Below are positions 1-8,589 of a stretch of DNA of 64,000 nucleotides, piece by piece; positions within the stretch are counted from its first letter, which is position 1, and each line of letters begins with the position of its first letter. The notes under the pieces were generated by a model. That model ran no database searches, was not told the origin of the DNA, and saw nothing but the letters and a program-made list of their open reading frames with translations. Source of the stretch: Pelolinea submarina (lineage in GTDB: Bacteria; Chloroflexota; Anaerolineae; Anaerolineales; Anaerolineaceae); contig NZ_AP018437.1 in NCBI RefSeq assembly GCF_003966975.1, positions 496,001-560,000 of the forward strand, written 5' to 3'. The translations under genes and the position numbers were made by a program.

Positions 1-320
1 ATGTTCGCTCTGCTTCTTTTTTTATATAAAAACAATCGTCCTCCCCTGGAAGGCATACGTATAGAGATTTGACAAGATTTTCTTTTATTCAACACCTGCC
101 CCGAATCCTGCCCGCTCCCTTTGATATCCTGCTTGCATGAATAACTTTCACGCTCAGCCGGCCGGCCTCAATTAATCTGGTAATCATTCTCCACAGGATA
201 GAAAATCAATCCTTAGGCAAAGCTTAACCATTACACAACAGCGCATTAACCTGAATTTAACCTTGCCAACTTACAATCTGCTTGATTAACGATCAACATC
301 TATCAAGGAGAAAAGTGAAA
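1..320. other. Non-coding left edge
   Basis: I see no gene here. The stretch is the upstream region of the first ABC importer. A TTGACA hexamer lies at 69-74, but no convincing -10 element follows at the usual distance, so I do not call a promoter. The Shine-Dalgarno of the next gene (AAGGAG, 305-310) closes the region. Confidence 0.5.
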
Positions 321-1472
321 ATGATTTCCACCCGTTCTGTACGTTTGATCTCTGTGCTCTTCCTGGCAACCATGCTCCTCACCGCTTGCGGCGGTAGTTC
401 CACGGCCGCGGCTTCAGATTGGAGCAATGCCGCCTCCGCTGAAGCCGGCGGCGGTATGGATGCTCTGGTTGCAGCCGCCCAAGCCGAAGGCGAATTGAAT
501 GTCATCGCCCTGCCCGAAGATTGGTGCAATTACGGCGGCATGATCGCCACCTTCGAGGATAAATACGGCATCAAGGTCAATTCCATCACCCCCGAAGCTG
601 GTTCAGCCGACGAAGTCCAGGCCATTATCGACAACAAAGAGAACAAAGGCCCGCAGGCCCCCGATGTGATCGACGTTGGCCCTGCTTACGGTCCTTCCTC
701 CAAAGACCAGGACTTGCTGGCGCCTTACAAAGTGACCACCTGGGACAGCATGACCGGTGTCAAGGATGCCGATGGTTACTATTACACCGATTACAACGGC
801 GTCATGGTCTTCGAGGTCAACACGGACGTCGTAACCGACGTTCCCCAGGATTACGCTGATCTCTTGGACCCCAAGTACAACGGCCAGGTCGCGTTGGCTG
901 GTGATCCGCGTGCTTCCAACCAGGCTGCCCAAACGGTTTATGCCGCGGCGCTGGCCAACGGCGGTTCGTTGGATGACATCCAGCCCGGTCTCGAATACTT
1001 TAAAGCGTTGAATGAGAACGGCAACCTGCTACCCCTCATCGCCAACACCGGTTCCATTGCCATGGGCGAGACCCCCATCACCTTCCAATGGAACTACCTG
1101 GCGCTGGCTAACGACGATGCCTTCGCCGGCAACCCGCCGCTGGAGATCGTATACCCCACTTCCGTCAGTTGGGGCGGTTACTACCTGCAAGCTATCAGCG
1201 CCTACGCGCCGCACCCCGCGGCCGCGCGTCTGTGGCAGGAATTCCTCTACTCGGATGAGGGCCAGACCATCTGGATGACCGGTTACTGCGCCCCCGCCCG
1301 CCTGGCCGACATGCTCGAGCGCGGTGTTGTCTCCGCCGACTTGCAAACCAAGCTCCCCGATCCGTCCATCATTGCCAACGCTGTTGTGCCGGATGGCGAC
1401 CAGCTCTCCGCCGCCCGCGACCTGATCAAGGAACAGTGGGACAGTGTGGTTGGTTTGGATATCAAAGAATAA
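321..1472 (+). CDS. ABC transporter substrate-binding lipoprotein (family 1)
   Basis: Extracytoplasmic solute-binding protein of a binding-protein-dependent importer, 383 aa. The N-terminus is a lipoprotein signal: basic start, hydrophobic run, lipobox L-T-A-C with Cys23, then a low-complexity Gly/Ser/Ala linker. The mature part has the layout of family-1 binding proteins of the polyamine/iron/phosphonate group (GELNVIALPEDW early; a GETPITFQWNY segment later). I chose the ATG at 321 because AAGGAG sits 10 nt upstream and the signal peptide begins there; the frame is open 13 codons further. Two permeases, an ATPase and a phosphatase follow, so this is the first gene of a transporter operon. 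The ligand cannot be read from the sequence; a phosphorylated or amine-bearing small molecule is a guess from family and context. Confidence 0.85.
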   Translation: MISTRSVRLISVLFLATMLLTACGGSSTAAASDWSNAASAEAGGGMDALVAAAQAEGELNVIALPEDWCNYGGMIATFEDKYGIKVNSITPEAGSADEVQAIIDNKENKGPQAPDVIDVGPAYGPSSKDQDLLAPYKVTTWDSMTGVKDADGYYYTDYNGVMVFEVNTDVVTDVPQDYADLLDPKYNGQVALAGDPRASNQAAQTVYAAALANGGSLDDIQPGLEYFKALNENGNLLPLIANTGSIAMGETPITFQWNYLALANDDAFAGNPPLEIVYPTSVSWGGYYLQAISAYAPHPAAARLWQEFLYSDEGQTIWMTGYCAPARLADMLERGVVSADLQTKLPDPSIIANAVVPDGDQLSAARDLIKEQWDSVVGLDIKE

Positions 1473-1499
1473 TTTGAGTTTCAATCGCATGACCTGCGT

Positions 1500-1527
1500 G
1501 CGTGACCTGACCCCGGTTGGGTCACGC
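1500..1527 (+). terminator. Intercistronic hairpin after the binding-protein gene
   Basis: An 8-bp inverted repeat (1500-1507 with 1520-1527) lies between the binding protein and the first permease, followed by an AT-rich stretch with a short T run. Such hairpins after binding-protein genes commonly stabilise the upstream message or partly terminate transcription. That would give more binding protein than permease. Confidence 0.5.
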
Positions 1528-1561
1528 ATCGTATTAATATTTTTGGACGAATGATGGTCTC

Positions 1562-2479
1562 ATGAAAAATAAACAACTCAACAGGAAAAGCGGGAAGGAC
1601 CCCTCTCGCTGGAAAAGCCTGATCGGCTTGCTGCCATTTTTCTTTTTTATCGCATTCTTTTTAGTCATGCCTTCTATTACGCTTTTTTCGGGTGCTTTTC
1701 AGGACATGGATGGGCAATTCACCCTGGCCAATTTTTCTTTTCTGCAGAACACCTTTGCCTTGAAGTCCTACCTGACCAGCATTTGGGTCAGCCTGATCAC
1801 ATCCGTGATTGGCGGCGCCTTTGGCTTTTTCGTGGCCTATGCCACCACTTCCGGGCGTGCGCCTCGCTGGATGAGCACCATTCTGACTACTTTCTCGGGC
1901 CTGGCGGCCAACTTCGGTGGCGTGCCACTGGCTTTTGCTTTCATCGCCACGCTGGGCCGCACCGGTTTCATCACCGCGCTGCTCAAGGGCATTTGCTTAA
2001 ACGGTCCGGATGGAGCGGCCATCTGCCCGTTCAATCCCTACGATCACGGCTTCAACCTGTACAGCGTGGTCGGTTTGATCCTGGCGTATACCTATTTCCA
2101 ATTCCCGCTTATGGTGCTGACCATCACTCCGGCGCTGGAAGGGTTGAAGAAGGAATGGGTCGAGGCTTCCACCAACCTGGGTTCCAGCAGCGCGCAGTAC
2201 TGGCGCTATGTGGCCCTGCCGGTGCTGCTGCCTTCGCTGTTGGGCGCGACCATCCTGCTTTTCGGCAATGCTTTCGGCGCGTATGCCACTGCCCAGGCGC
2301 TCACGGGCGGCAGCATATACCTGGTGACCATCATGATCGGCCAGCAGATTCGCGGGGATGTGCTGGGCAACCCCAATGAGGGCTACGCGCTGGCGTTTGG
2401 CATGGTGATCATCATGAGCATCACCATCTTCCTGTACGTTATGCTGCAGCGCAAAACTGCCCGCTGGATAAAATCATGA
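1562..2479 (+). CDS. ABC transporter permease, first subunit
   Basis: Inner-membrane subunit of the importer, 305 aa, with about six hydrophobic segments. The cytoplasmic EAA loop that contacts the ATPase is visible near the C-terminal third (EASTNLGSSSAQYWRYVALP). It belongs to the binding-protein-dependent permease family (PotB/CysU-like). Its stop codon overlaps the start of the second permease by 4 nt (ATGA), so the two are translationally coupled. A basic, Lys-rich N-terminus precedes the first membrane helix. The distance of about 90 nt from the binding protein is filled by a hairpin. Confidence 0.85.
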   Translation: MKNKQLNRKSGKDPSRWKSLIGLLPFFFFIAFFLVMPSITLFSGAFQDMDGQFTLANFSFLQNTFALKSYLTSIWVSLITSVIGGAFGFFVAYATTSGRAPRWMSTILTTFSGLAANFGGVPLAFAFIATLGRTGFITALLKGICLNGPDGAAICPFNPYDHGFNLYSVVGLILAYTYFQFPLMVLTITPALEGLKKEWVEASTNLGSSSAQYWRYVALPVLLPSLLGATILLFGNAFGAYATAQALTGGSIYLVTIMIGQQIRGDVLGNPNEGYALAFGMVIIMSITIFLYVMLQRKTARWIKS

Positions 2480-3270
2480 CCAAACAAAAAAAGAATGCCT
2501 GGGCCATCTTTTGGGCAATATTAGCCATGCTGTACTTTTTCCTACCCATGCTGGGCACTTTCATTTTTTCGCTGCGTATGAAACGCGGCGTGCTCAGCTT
2601 CATGGCATATCAATCCGTCTTGGCCGACTCCCATTTTCTGGAGAGCTTCCGTTATTCCGCCACCATGGGCATCATCACCGTGACGATCAGCGTTTTATTG
2701 CTGCTGCCGACGGTGTATTGGATCTACATCAAGGCGCCCTGGATGCGCGCGGCCATGGACATCATCACCATCCTGCCCTTCGTCGTGCCGGTGATCGTGC
2801 TGGTGTTCGGCCTGATCCGCACCTTTGGCCGCCCGCCTTTTCAGTTGACCCTGACCGCTTTCGGCACGGATATCCTCATGACGGCCGGTTACGTGATCAT
2901 CACCATGCCATATATGTACCGTGCCATCGACGTTGGCATGCGTTCGGTGGATGTGCGCACGTTGACAGAAGCCGCCCAGAGCCTGGGCTCCAACTGGCTG
3001 CAGGTGCTTACCCAGGTGATCCTGCCCAACCTGCGCATCGCGGTGTTGAGCGGCGCGCTGATCTGCTTTGCCACCGTGATGGGCGAACTGATCCTGGGTG
3101 ATTTTCTGGTGCGCCCGGCGCTGGGTTCTTACATGGCCGGCGTGGGCCGTTCGAAAGCCTACGAGCCGGCGGCTTTGGCCATCATCAGTTACGGCCTGAC
3201 CTGGCTGTGTTTGGGCCTGATCCAATACTTCAGCCGCGGCCGCCAAGACGGGCAGCTTACCGGTAGATAA
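2476..3270 (+). CDS. ABC transporter permease, second subunit
   Basis: Second membrane subunit of the same importer, 264 aa, PotC-like, with about six hydrophobic segments. The EAA loop reads EAAQSLGSNWLQVLTQVILP and is followed by a typical gly-rich helix. The ATG start overlaps the previous stop codon. The ATPase gene starts 17 nt after this stop, so all subunits are in one operon. Two different permeases with one binding protein and one ATPase is the standard architecture of polyamine, iron(III) and 2-aminoethylphosphonate importers. I cannot separate these from sequence alone. Confidence 0.85.
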   Translation: MTKQKKNAWAIFWAILAMLYFFLPMLGTFIFSLRMKRGVLSFMAYQSVLADSHFLESFRYSATMGIITVTISVLLLLPTVYWIYIKAPWMRAAMDIITILPFVVPVIVLVFGLIRTFGRPPFQLTLTAFGTDILMTAGYVIITMPYMYRAIDVGMRSVDVRTLTEAAQSLGSNWLQVLTQVILPNLRIAVLSGALICFATVMGELILGDFLVRPALGSYMAGVGRSKAYEPAALAIISYGLTWLCLGLIQYFSRGRQDGQLTGR

Positions 3271-3287
3271 ACAAGATCGAGGTAACT

Positions 3288-4349
3288 ATGGCACAACTGG
3301 AACTAAACCATATCAGTAAATCTTTCAGCGGCACGATTGCTGTGCATGATTTCAATCTAGCGGTTGAAACCGGCGAATTCATATCTTTCCTGGGGCCCAG
3401 CGGCTGCGGCAAGACCACCACGCTGCGCATGCTGGCCGGTTTTGAGATCCCCACTTCCGGGACGATCAGGCTGGACAACCGGGACCTGACCTTGCTGCCG
3501 GCCAACAAACGCAACATGGGCATGGTGTTTCAATCCTACGCGCTTTTTCCCAATATGACCGCGGCCCAAAACGTGGGTTATGGTTTGAAGGTTGCCGGAA
3601 AGCCCAAAGCTGAAATTGAAGGGCGCGTGAACGAAATGCTGGACCTGATCCAGATGCGCGACTTCGCCCGGCGCTACCCCAACCAGCTCTCCGGCGGCCA
3701 ACAGCAGCGCCTGGCATTGGCGCGCGCCCTGGCCATCCGCCCGCAGGTGCTCCTGTTGGATGAACCCCTCTCCGCGCTGGACGCCAAGATCCGCCTGGAA
3801 TTGCGCCAGGAGATCCGCCGCATCCAGCAGCATTTGGGCATCACGACCATCTACGTGACCCATGATCAAGAGGAAGCGCTTTCGCTTTCCGACCGTATCG
3901 TAGTGATGCGCCGCGGTGTTATACAACAGGTGGGCACCCCCCAACAAATCTACAATAACCCGGCCGGTGATTTTGTGGCCGAATTCGTTGGTCACATTAA
4001 CCTGCTGCCGGTGGAGGTGGATCAGCCCCGGCAGGGCATCGTGCGTTTGGGCAGCCAGCTTATTCGCGCCGGCCAATTCGAGCATTTGAACGGCCGCCCG
4101 GTGCGCCTGGCGGTGCGCCCCGAGGAATTGAAATCCGGATTCGTGGAAGGCGCCAACAATTTGACAGGTAAAATAGAGTCCGTGACTTACCTGGGCGCCA
4201 TCGTGCGCATCCGCGTGGATGTGGACGGGCACCTGGTATCGTTGGACATGTTCAACGAACGCGCGCTGAATATTCCGGCAGTCGGGCAGCCCTATGCCAT
4301 CCATTTTCCGGTTGGGGCTTGCTGGCTGACGAATGGTGAGAAGGAATGA
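3288..4349 (+). CDS. ABC transporter ATP-binding protein (PotA/FbpC type)
   Basis: Cytoplasmic ATPase that powers the importer, 353 aa. All nucleotide-binding motifs are present: Walker A GPSGCGKTT, signature LSGGQQQR, Walker B LLLDEPLSALD, and the switch histidine in YVTHDQEEA. The C-terminal hundred or so residues match the TOBE regulatory domain of the MalK/PotA group (LAVRPEELKSG). The start has GAGGTAACT just upstream. It overlaps the beginning of the phosphatase frame. Length and domain order are normal for the family. Confidence 0.9.
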   Translation: MAQLELNHISKSFSGTIAVHDFNLAVETGEFISFLGPSGCGKTTTLRMLAGFEIPTSGTIRLDNRDLTLLPANKRNMGMVFQSYALFPNMTAAQNVGYGLKVAGKPKAEIEGRVNEMLDLIQMRDFARRYPNQLSGGQQQRLALARALAIRPQVLLLDEPLSALDAKIRLELRQEIRRIQQHLGITTIYVTHDQEEALSLSDRIVVMRRGVIQQVGTPQQIYNNPAGDFVAEFVGHINLLPVEVDQPRQGIVRLGSQLIRAGQFEHLNGRPVRLAVRPEELKSGFVEGANNLTGKIESVTYLGAIVRIRVDVDGHLVSLDMFNERALNIPAVGQPYAIHFPVGACWLTNGEKE

Positions 4350-4356
4350 AGACGGT

Positions 4357-5001
4357 ATGAGTTTGGCAATTTTTGATCTGGATTACACATTGGTGGAAGG
4401 CGATTGCGAATCGCTGTGGTGCCAGTTCCTGCTGGAGCAGGGAATGGTGGACGCGGCTTTCGTCAACCGCATCATCGATTATTATGTGGAATACGAAACC
4501 GGCAAGGCAGATTTTCGCGCCTACGAGACTTTCCTGATGGAAAGTATGGCCGCTATGGATGCCGCTGCGCTGACTCGCCTGCGCGCGGCTTTCCTGGAAC
4601 GTTTGCGCTTCCGCCTGCGCCCTTACGTGGTGCGATGGCTGAACTGGCACCGCAACCAGGGCAACCGGGTCTTGATGATCACGGCCACCAACGCTTTCCT
4701 GGCGCGGCCGGTGGCCGAACTGCTGCACGTCAAAGAGATGATCTGCACCGAGGTGGAGCTGCGTGAAGAATGCCCCACCGGGCGCGTGCTGGGCAGCAGC
4801 ATTCCGTATCGTGAGGGCAAAGTCGCTTTGCTGGAAGCCTGGTTGTTGCAGTGGAACCAGAACCTGCGGGATAGCTGGGGGTACAGCGATTCGTATACCG
4901 ATCTGCCCCTGCTGCAGCGCGTGCATAACCCGGTGGCGGTCACACCCGATTCTAATTTATACATCCACGCCGTGGAACACGGCTGGGATATCCTTACCTG
5001 A
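4357..5001 (+). CDS. HAD-family phosphatase (SerB-like, HAD-IB)
   Basis: Cytoplasmic phosphohydrolase, 214 aa. Motif I is FDLDYTLVEGD with the nucleophilic Asp right at the N-terminus, motif II is the ITATN segment, and motif III/IV lies around GYSDSYTDLPLL. The layout is that of HAD-IB enzymes related to phosphoserine phosphatase. The frame is open from 4333, but I prefer the ATG at 4357, which follows AAGGA at 4341-4345 and starts just before motif I. The gene follows the ATPase by 7 nt, so it is probably co-transcribed with the importer. It may dephosphorylate the imported compound or a product of it; this is inference. Confidence 0.75.
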   Translation: MSLAIFDLDYTLVEGDCESLWCQFLLEQGMVDAAFVNRIIDYYVEYETGKADFRAYETFLMESMAAMDAAALTRLRAAFLERLRFRLRPYVVRWLNWHRNQGNRVLMITATNAFLARPVAELLHVKEMICTEVELREECPTGRVLGSSIPYREGKVALLEAWLLQWNQNLRDSWGYSDSYTDLPLLQRVHNPVAVTPDSNLYIHAVEHGWDILT

Positions 5002-5199
5002 GTTCGTTTCCCTGTCCTTTTTCAGTCTGCAGGAATGCACACGATGGCGGACGGGCTGTGTATTTAGTGTGAGCATGAACCGTGCGCTGCCGATAGACTG
5101 AGCATGCTGATTTTTCCCTTTAGTTGGTGGATTTCACAGGTAAAATTGGGCATAATTCTGCCGGTCATTTTTGAAAAGGCTGGCGCTTGGAGAATGTGT

Positions 5200-5889
5200 A
5201 TGTCACCTGAACAAAAACAACCCGCCCAAACGACGGTTAAGCACATTGGTATCATCCCGGACGGCAACCGCCGCTGGGCACGTCAGAATAACATCGACTT
5301 GGAAGAGGCCTACTGGCTGGCCATGCAAAAGATCACGGATTGCGCCGAGGCGCTCTTCAAGGCCGGTGTGCAGTCGCTTTCTGTCTACCTGCTCAGCAAA
5401 GATAACATCCTGCGCGCGCGCGACGACCTGCAAGCTGTTGTTATCGCCGAAACGCGTTTGCTGCGCGAGCTGGTTCCGCCCCTCCAGCGTGACCTGGGTG
5501 CGCGCGTCTATCATGCCGGCAACCCGGCTTCGCTCGACCCGGATTTCCGCGCGGCATTGGACGAGGTGTGCGAAAAGGGCAATGGAGCCAATGATCCCTT
5601 CCCGCGCTTGTACCTGCTGGCGGGTTACGACGCTTATGAAGAAGTGACTGATGCGCGCGCCGCCATTGGACCGGATCCTGAGCAGCTGCTCGGCAGCCTG
5701 TCCGTGCCGGTCTCGCTCGACCTGGTCATCCGCAGCGGGCGCGATCAGCGCATCAGCGGTTTTCTGCCGCTGCAATGCAAGTACGCCGAGTTCTTCTTCG
5801 AGCCGTATTTCTTCCCGGATATCACCCCCGCGCGCACGCTGGAGATCCTGGACGAATTCCGGAATCGCAGCCGCCGCTTTGGGAAGTAG
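5200..5889 (+). CDS. Divergent cis-prenyltransferase (undecaprenyl diphosphate synthase-like)
   Basis: Member of the UppS/cis-prenyltransferase family, 229 aa, which condenses isopentenyl diphosphate units. Motif I is HIGIIPDGNRRWARQ with the catalytic Asp, and the substrate-binding S-x-x-N-x-x-R pattern is seen in YLLSKDNILR. The C-terminal RSGRDQRISGF and YAEFFFEPYF segments correspond to the family's IPP-binding arginines and the metal-binding Glu. The GHxxG stretch that normally follows motif I is missing: the sequence there reads EEAYWLAMQK. The enzyme is therefore a divergent paralog rather than a clear house-keeping UppS. I chose the ATG at 5200, 7 nt after GGAG; the frame is open from 5104. 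Confidence 0.7.
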   Translation: MSPEQKQPAQTTVKHIGIIPDGNRRWARQNNIDLEEAYWLAMQKITDCAEALFKAGVQSLSVYLLSKDNILRARDDLQAVVIAETRLLRELVPPLQRDLGARVYHAGNPASLDPDFRAALDEVCEKGNGANDPFPRLYLLAGYDAYEEVTDARAAIGPDPEQLLGSLSVPVSLDLVIRSGRDQRISGFLPLQCKYAEFFFEPYFFPDITPARTLEILDEFRNRSRRFGK

Positions 5890-5907
5890 TCTTTATGCGA
5901 CCATTTT

Positions 5908-6552
5908 TTAACCACAGATAAACACGGATAAACACATAAAACCATTTAACAATTAATACACACAGATAGTGTCAAGCTTCTTGTAGGGCGGTTTTCATCC
6001 TGTGCCCTCCAGGGCAAAGCCGACATTATCGTTGTCTGTCATCCTGAGGGAGCGGTTTGCCCGAGCAAAGCGAGGGCAGCGACAGAAAGATCTCGGCTTG
6101 CATTATTAATTAACCACAGATGAACACGGATAAACACATAAAACCATTTAACAATTAATACACACAGATGGTGTCAAGCTTCTTGTAGGGCAGCTTTCAT
6201 CCTGTGCCCTCCGGGGCAAAGCCACTATTATCGTTGTCTGTCATCCTGAGGGGGCGGTTTGCCCGAGCAAAGCGAGGGCAGCGACAGAAGGATCTCGGCT
6301 TGCATTATTAATTAACCACAGATGAACACGGATAACTGCACAAAGCTTTTCTTATTGCTGATACACACAGATTGGATCCAATTTCTTTTAAGGCGGCTTT
6401 CAAAAGCCGCCATGCAGTTTGTTTTTGGCGCGTATGTTCACAACCAATGAGTATAAGTGGATCGCGCTCCATAAGAAGTTGATTTTATCTGTGTGCATCA
6501 ACCATGATAGGTCTTTTCCGTGTTCATCTGTGTGTATCTGTGGATTGTTTTT
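5908..6552. repeat. Intergenic repeat element: two 202-bp tandem units, a degenerate third unit and an inverted end
   Basis: Unit 1 is 5908-6109 and unit 2 is 6110-6311; they are nearly identical. Each starts with a TTAACCACAGAT-type motif and ends with CTTGCATTATTAAT. Inside each unit is a CATCCTGAG block and a GCCCGAGCAAAGCGAGGGC hairpin. A third, diverged unit starts at 6312. The right end (about 6520-6552) carries the starting motif in inverted orientation (GTGTTCATCTGTGTGTATC...). The element is thus bounded by inverted copies of an ACCACAGATgAACACGGA sequence. There is no coding capacity. Sequences of this style recur in intergenic spaces of many environmental bacteria (family knowledge), so a REP/MITE-like dispersed element is likely. 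It fills the stretch between the prenyltransferase gene and the rbs operon terminator. Confidence 0.75.
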
Positions 6553-6566
6553 AAGAACCGTCAATA

Positions 6567-6605
6567 TTCAAAAACAAAGGGCGGCGCCGGAAAGGCGCCG
6601 CCCTT
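6567..6605 (-). terminator. Rho-independent terminator of the minus-strand rbsACB operon
   Basis: A perfect 12-bp stem (6577-6588 pairs with 6594-6605) with a 5-nt loop is read from the minus strand. It is followed there by a T-rich tail (TTTGTTTTTG, 6567-6576). The stem is GC-rich and lies 35 nt past the rbsB stop. Confidence 0.85.
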
Positions 6606-6640
6606 AATGGTTATTGGTTTACTACAGGATTCACCGATAT

Positions 6641-7570
6641 TTACTGAAGAAAATCGTTTACGTTATCCTTGGTGATCAACACGAAATCTACCAGGATTTC
6701 GGGATCGACCTTCTCGCCCTTGGCGAGTTTAACCACGGTATCCATGGCGGTGGTGCCCTGAACCGTGGTGTTTTGCGAAATAGTAGCGGTCAGGCGGCCG
6801 TCCGCGACTGCGGCCAGCGCATCCGGGGTGGCATCCAAACCGTAGATCTTGATCTGGTCGAGCAGCTTGGCATCTTCCACAGCTTTCAAAGCGCCCAAAG
6901 CCATGCCGTCATTATTGGCTACGATGGCTTTCAGGTCTGTGCCGGTCTGCAGCCAGTTTTCCACCAGCGCCAAGGCTTCTTCGGTCACCCAGTTGGCGGT
7001 CTGTTCGAAGGCCACCGAGATGTCCGGATAGTCCTTGAGCACTTCATAGTAACCGTCGGTGCGGCCAATCTGCGCATCGGAGCCCAGCGGGCCGAGCAGG
7101 AATGCTACATTCCCGCTGCCGCCGATGTCCTCGGCTGCCGTCAGCATTTCAAGCTTGCCGCCGTCGACATTCTCAACGCCAACGAAGCAGTCGGCTGCTT
7201 CGGCCTTGCTGATGCGCTGGTTGACAACCACAACCGGAATACCGGCTGCCTTGGCTGCTTCCAACGCGGGCACGACACCGTCAACCGAAACGGGTTCGAT
7301 CACAATGCCGGCAATGCCCTGGTTGACCGCGGTCTCGATTTGAGATACCTGCTTGGCAGGATCTTTTTCCGCGTCGTAAACGGTGACCTCGACGCCCAGC
7401 TCGGCCGCTTTAGTGGTGATGGCCGTGGTGAGTTCGTTGGTGAAAGCATTGGTCTGATGGCTGATGAAGAAGGCATACGGCTTGTTCGCGGAGCTACCGC
7501 CGCAGCTGGCCAGCAGTGCGATCAGCATCAGTGAGACAATGGTCAGACTTAACAACTTTTTAGTGTTCAT
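6641..7570 (-). CDS. rbsB: Ribose-type sugar ABC transporter substrate-binding lipoprotein
   Basis: Periplasmic-type sugar-binding lipoprotein, 309 aa, of the type-1 periplasmic binding fold (RbsB-like). The signal has lipobox L-A-S-C with Cys23. The mature domain begins KPYAFFISHQTNAFTNEL, a typical first strand and sugar-contact loop, and contains GIVIEPVSVDG and AIVANNDGMALG motifs of the family. It is the last gene of a minus-strand operon with the permease and the double ATPase. GGAGAGAG just before the ATG supports the start. The ligand is probably a pentose or related sugar, but cannot be read from sequence. Confidence 0.85.
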   Translation of the reverse strand: MNTKKLLSLTIVSLMLIALLASCGGSSANKPYAFFISHQTNAFTNELTTAITTKAAELGVEVTVYDAEKDPAKQVSQIETAVNQGIAGIVIEPVSVDGVVPALEAAKAAGIPVVVVNQRISKAEAADCFVGVENVDGGKLEMLTAAEDIGGSGNVAFLLGPLGSDAQIGRTDGYYEVLKDYPDISVAFEQTANWVTEEALALVENWLQTGTDLKAIVANNDGMALGALKAVEDAKLLDQIKIYGLDATPDALAAVADGRLTATISQNTTVQGTTAMDTVVKLAKGEKVDPEILVDFVLITKDNVNDFLQ

Positions 7571-7623
7571 CTCTCTCCTCTATCTCTAGTTCCTTTTGTA
7601 AACCAACCAACCATGAAAATTTC

Positions 7624-8589
7624 TTATTGATTCCCTTTTCCTTTCACGTCCAGCAATACCGCGACGATGATGATGGTGCCTTTGATGATCAATTGAAAGT
7701 GGGAGGACACATTCAGGATGTCCAACCCGTTACCGATCACGGCGATGATCAATGCGCCGATCACGGTTCCGTACCATTTGCCCGCGCCGCCGGTCATGCT
7801 GACGCCGCCGATCACGGCCGCGGCAATCGCGTCCAGCTCATAGGACTGCCCCGCGGTGGGATTGCCCGAGACGATGCGCGAGGCCAGCAGCAGCCCGGCC
7901 AAACCCGCCAGGAAACCGGAGATGGAATATACGCCGATCTTGATCATATTGACGTTGATACCGGAGACTTTGGCGGTGGCTTCGTTGCCGCCTACCGCGT
8001 ATACGCGCCGGCCGAACACTGTGCGCGTCAGTACAAAGGCACTGATGGCCGTGACGCTCAGGAAGAAGATGACCAGGTGCGGGATGTATTGCAGTACGAA
8101 CCCGCCGGCGATGTTCTCGAAAGCTTTGGTGACGTTGAAGACCGGCTGGCCGTTGCTGGCGATCAGTGCCAGGCCGCGGATGATGGTCATCGAACCCAGG
8201 GAGACGATGAAAGGCGGGATATTGCCGAAGGCCACGATCAGGCCGTTGGCAATGCCGGCGGCCAGGCCGACCAGCATGGACAGGGCGATCGGCACGACCA
8301 GCGGGTATTCGCCCGGGTGTGCGTAGGTGGCGGCGATCACGCCCGCCAGCGCCACCGTCGAACCGACCGACAGGTCAATGCCGCCGGAGATGATCACGAA
8401 CATCATGCCGGTCGCCAGGATGCCGTTAATGGAGGCCTGTTTGAGAATGTTGATCAGGTTGGTGGGTCGCGCAAAGGAGTTCGGGGACAGGATGACCAGC
8501 ACCGCCAGGATCAGGAAGAAAGCGGCCACGATGCCCAGCTCGCGAAATGAATTCAGCCTTGCTTGTTTGCTTGCGTTATTTTTCGTCAT
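7624..8589 (-). CDS. rbsC: Ribose-type ABC transporter permease
   Basis: Inner-membrane permease of the RbsC family, 321 aa, with about eight to ten hydrophobic segments. Family hallmarks visible are GGIDLSVGSTVALAGV in the first third and GGNEATAKVSGINVN followed by ELDAIAAAVIGGVSMTGG in the last third. The start overlaps the end of rbsA by 14 nt. GAGGTACTCC directly before the ATG lies inside the last codons of rbsA, a sign of translational coupling. It pairs with the binding protein and ATPase of the same operon. Confidence 0.9.
   Translation of the reverse strand: MTKNNASKQARLNSFRELGIVAAFFLILAVLVILSPNSFARPTNLINILKQASINGILATGMMFVIISGGIDLSVGSTVALAGVIAATYAHPGEYPLVVPIALSMLVGLAAGIANGLIVAFGNIPPFIVSLGSMTIIRGLALIASNGQPVFNVTKAFENIAGGFVLQYIPHLVIFFLSVTAISAFVLTRTVFGRRVYAVGGNEATAKVSGINVNMIKIGVYSISGFLAGLAGLLLASRIVSGNPTAGQSYELDAIAAAVIGGVSMTGGAGKWYGTVIGALIIAVIGNGLDILNVSSHFQLIIKGTIIIVAVLLDVKGKGNQ

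Noticed and set aside
69..74. Promoter with TTGACA upstream of the first gene
   Set aside because: No -10-like hexamer at 16-18 nt; position also far from the start codon.
3357..4304. 315-codon minus-strand frame opposite the PotA-like ATPase
   Set aside because: The plus strand shows all ABC ATPase motifs; the antisense frame is explained by codon bias.
5908..6311. CRISPR-like direct repeats
   Set aside because: The 202-bp units are repeated as wholes without variable spacers, and there are no cas genes.
6614..7534. 306-codon open frame on the plus strand opposite rbsB
   Set aside because: It is the reverse shadow of a clear lipoprotein-type sugar-binding gene; it has no ribosome-binding site and no recognisable domain.
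7627..8550. 307-codon open frame on the plus strand opposite rbsC
   Set aside because: Composition is His/Asp/Gly-rich, typical of antisense frames of membrane genes; rbsC is certain on the other strand.
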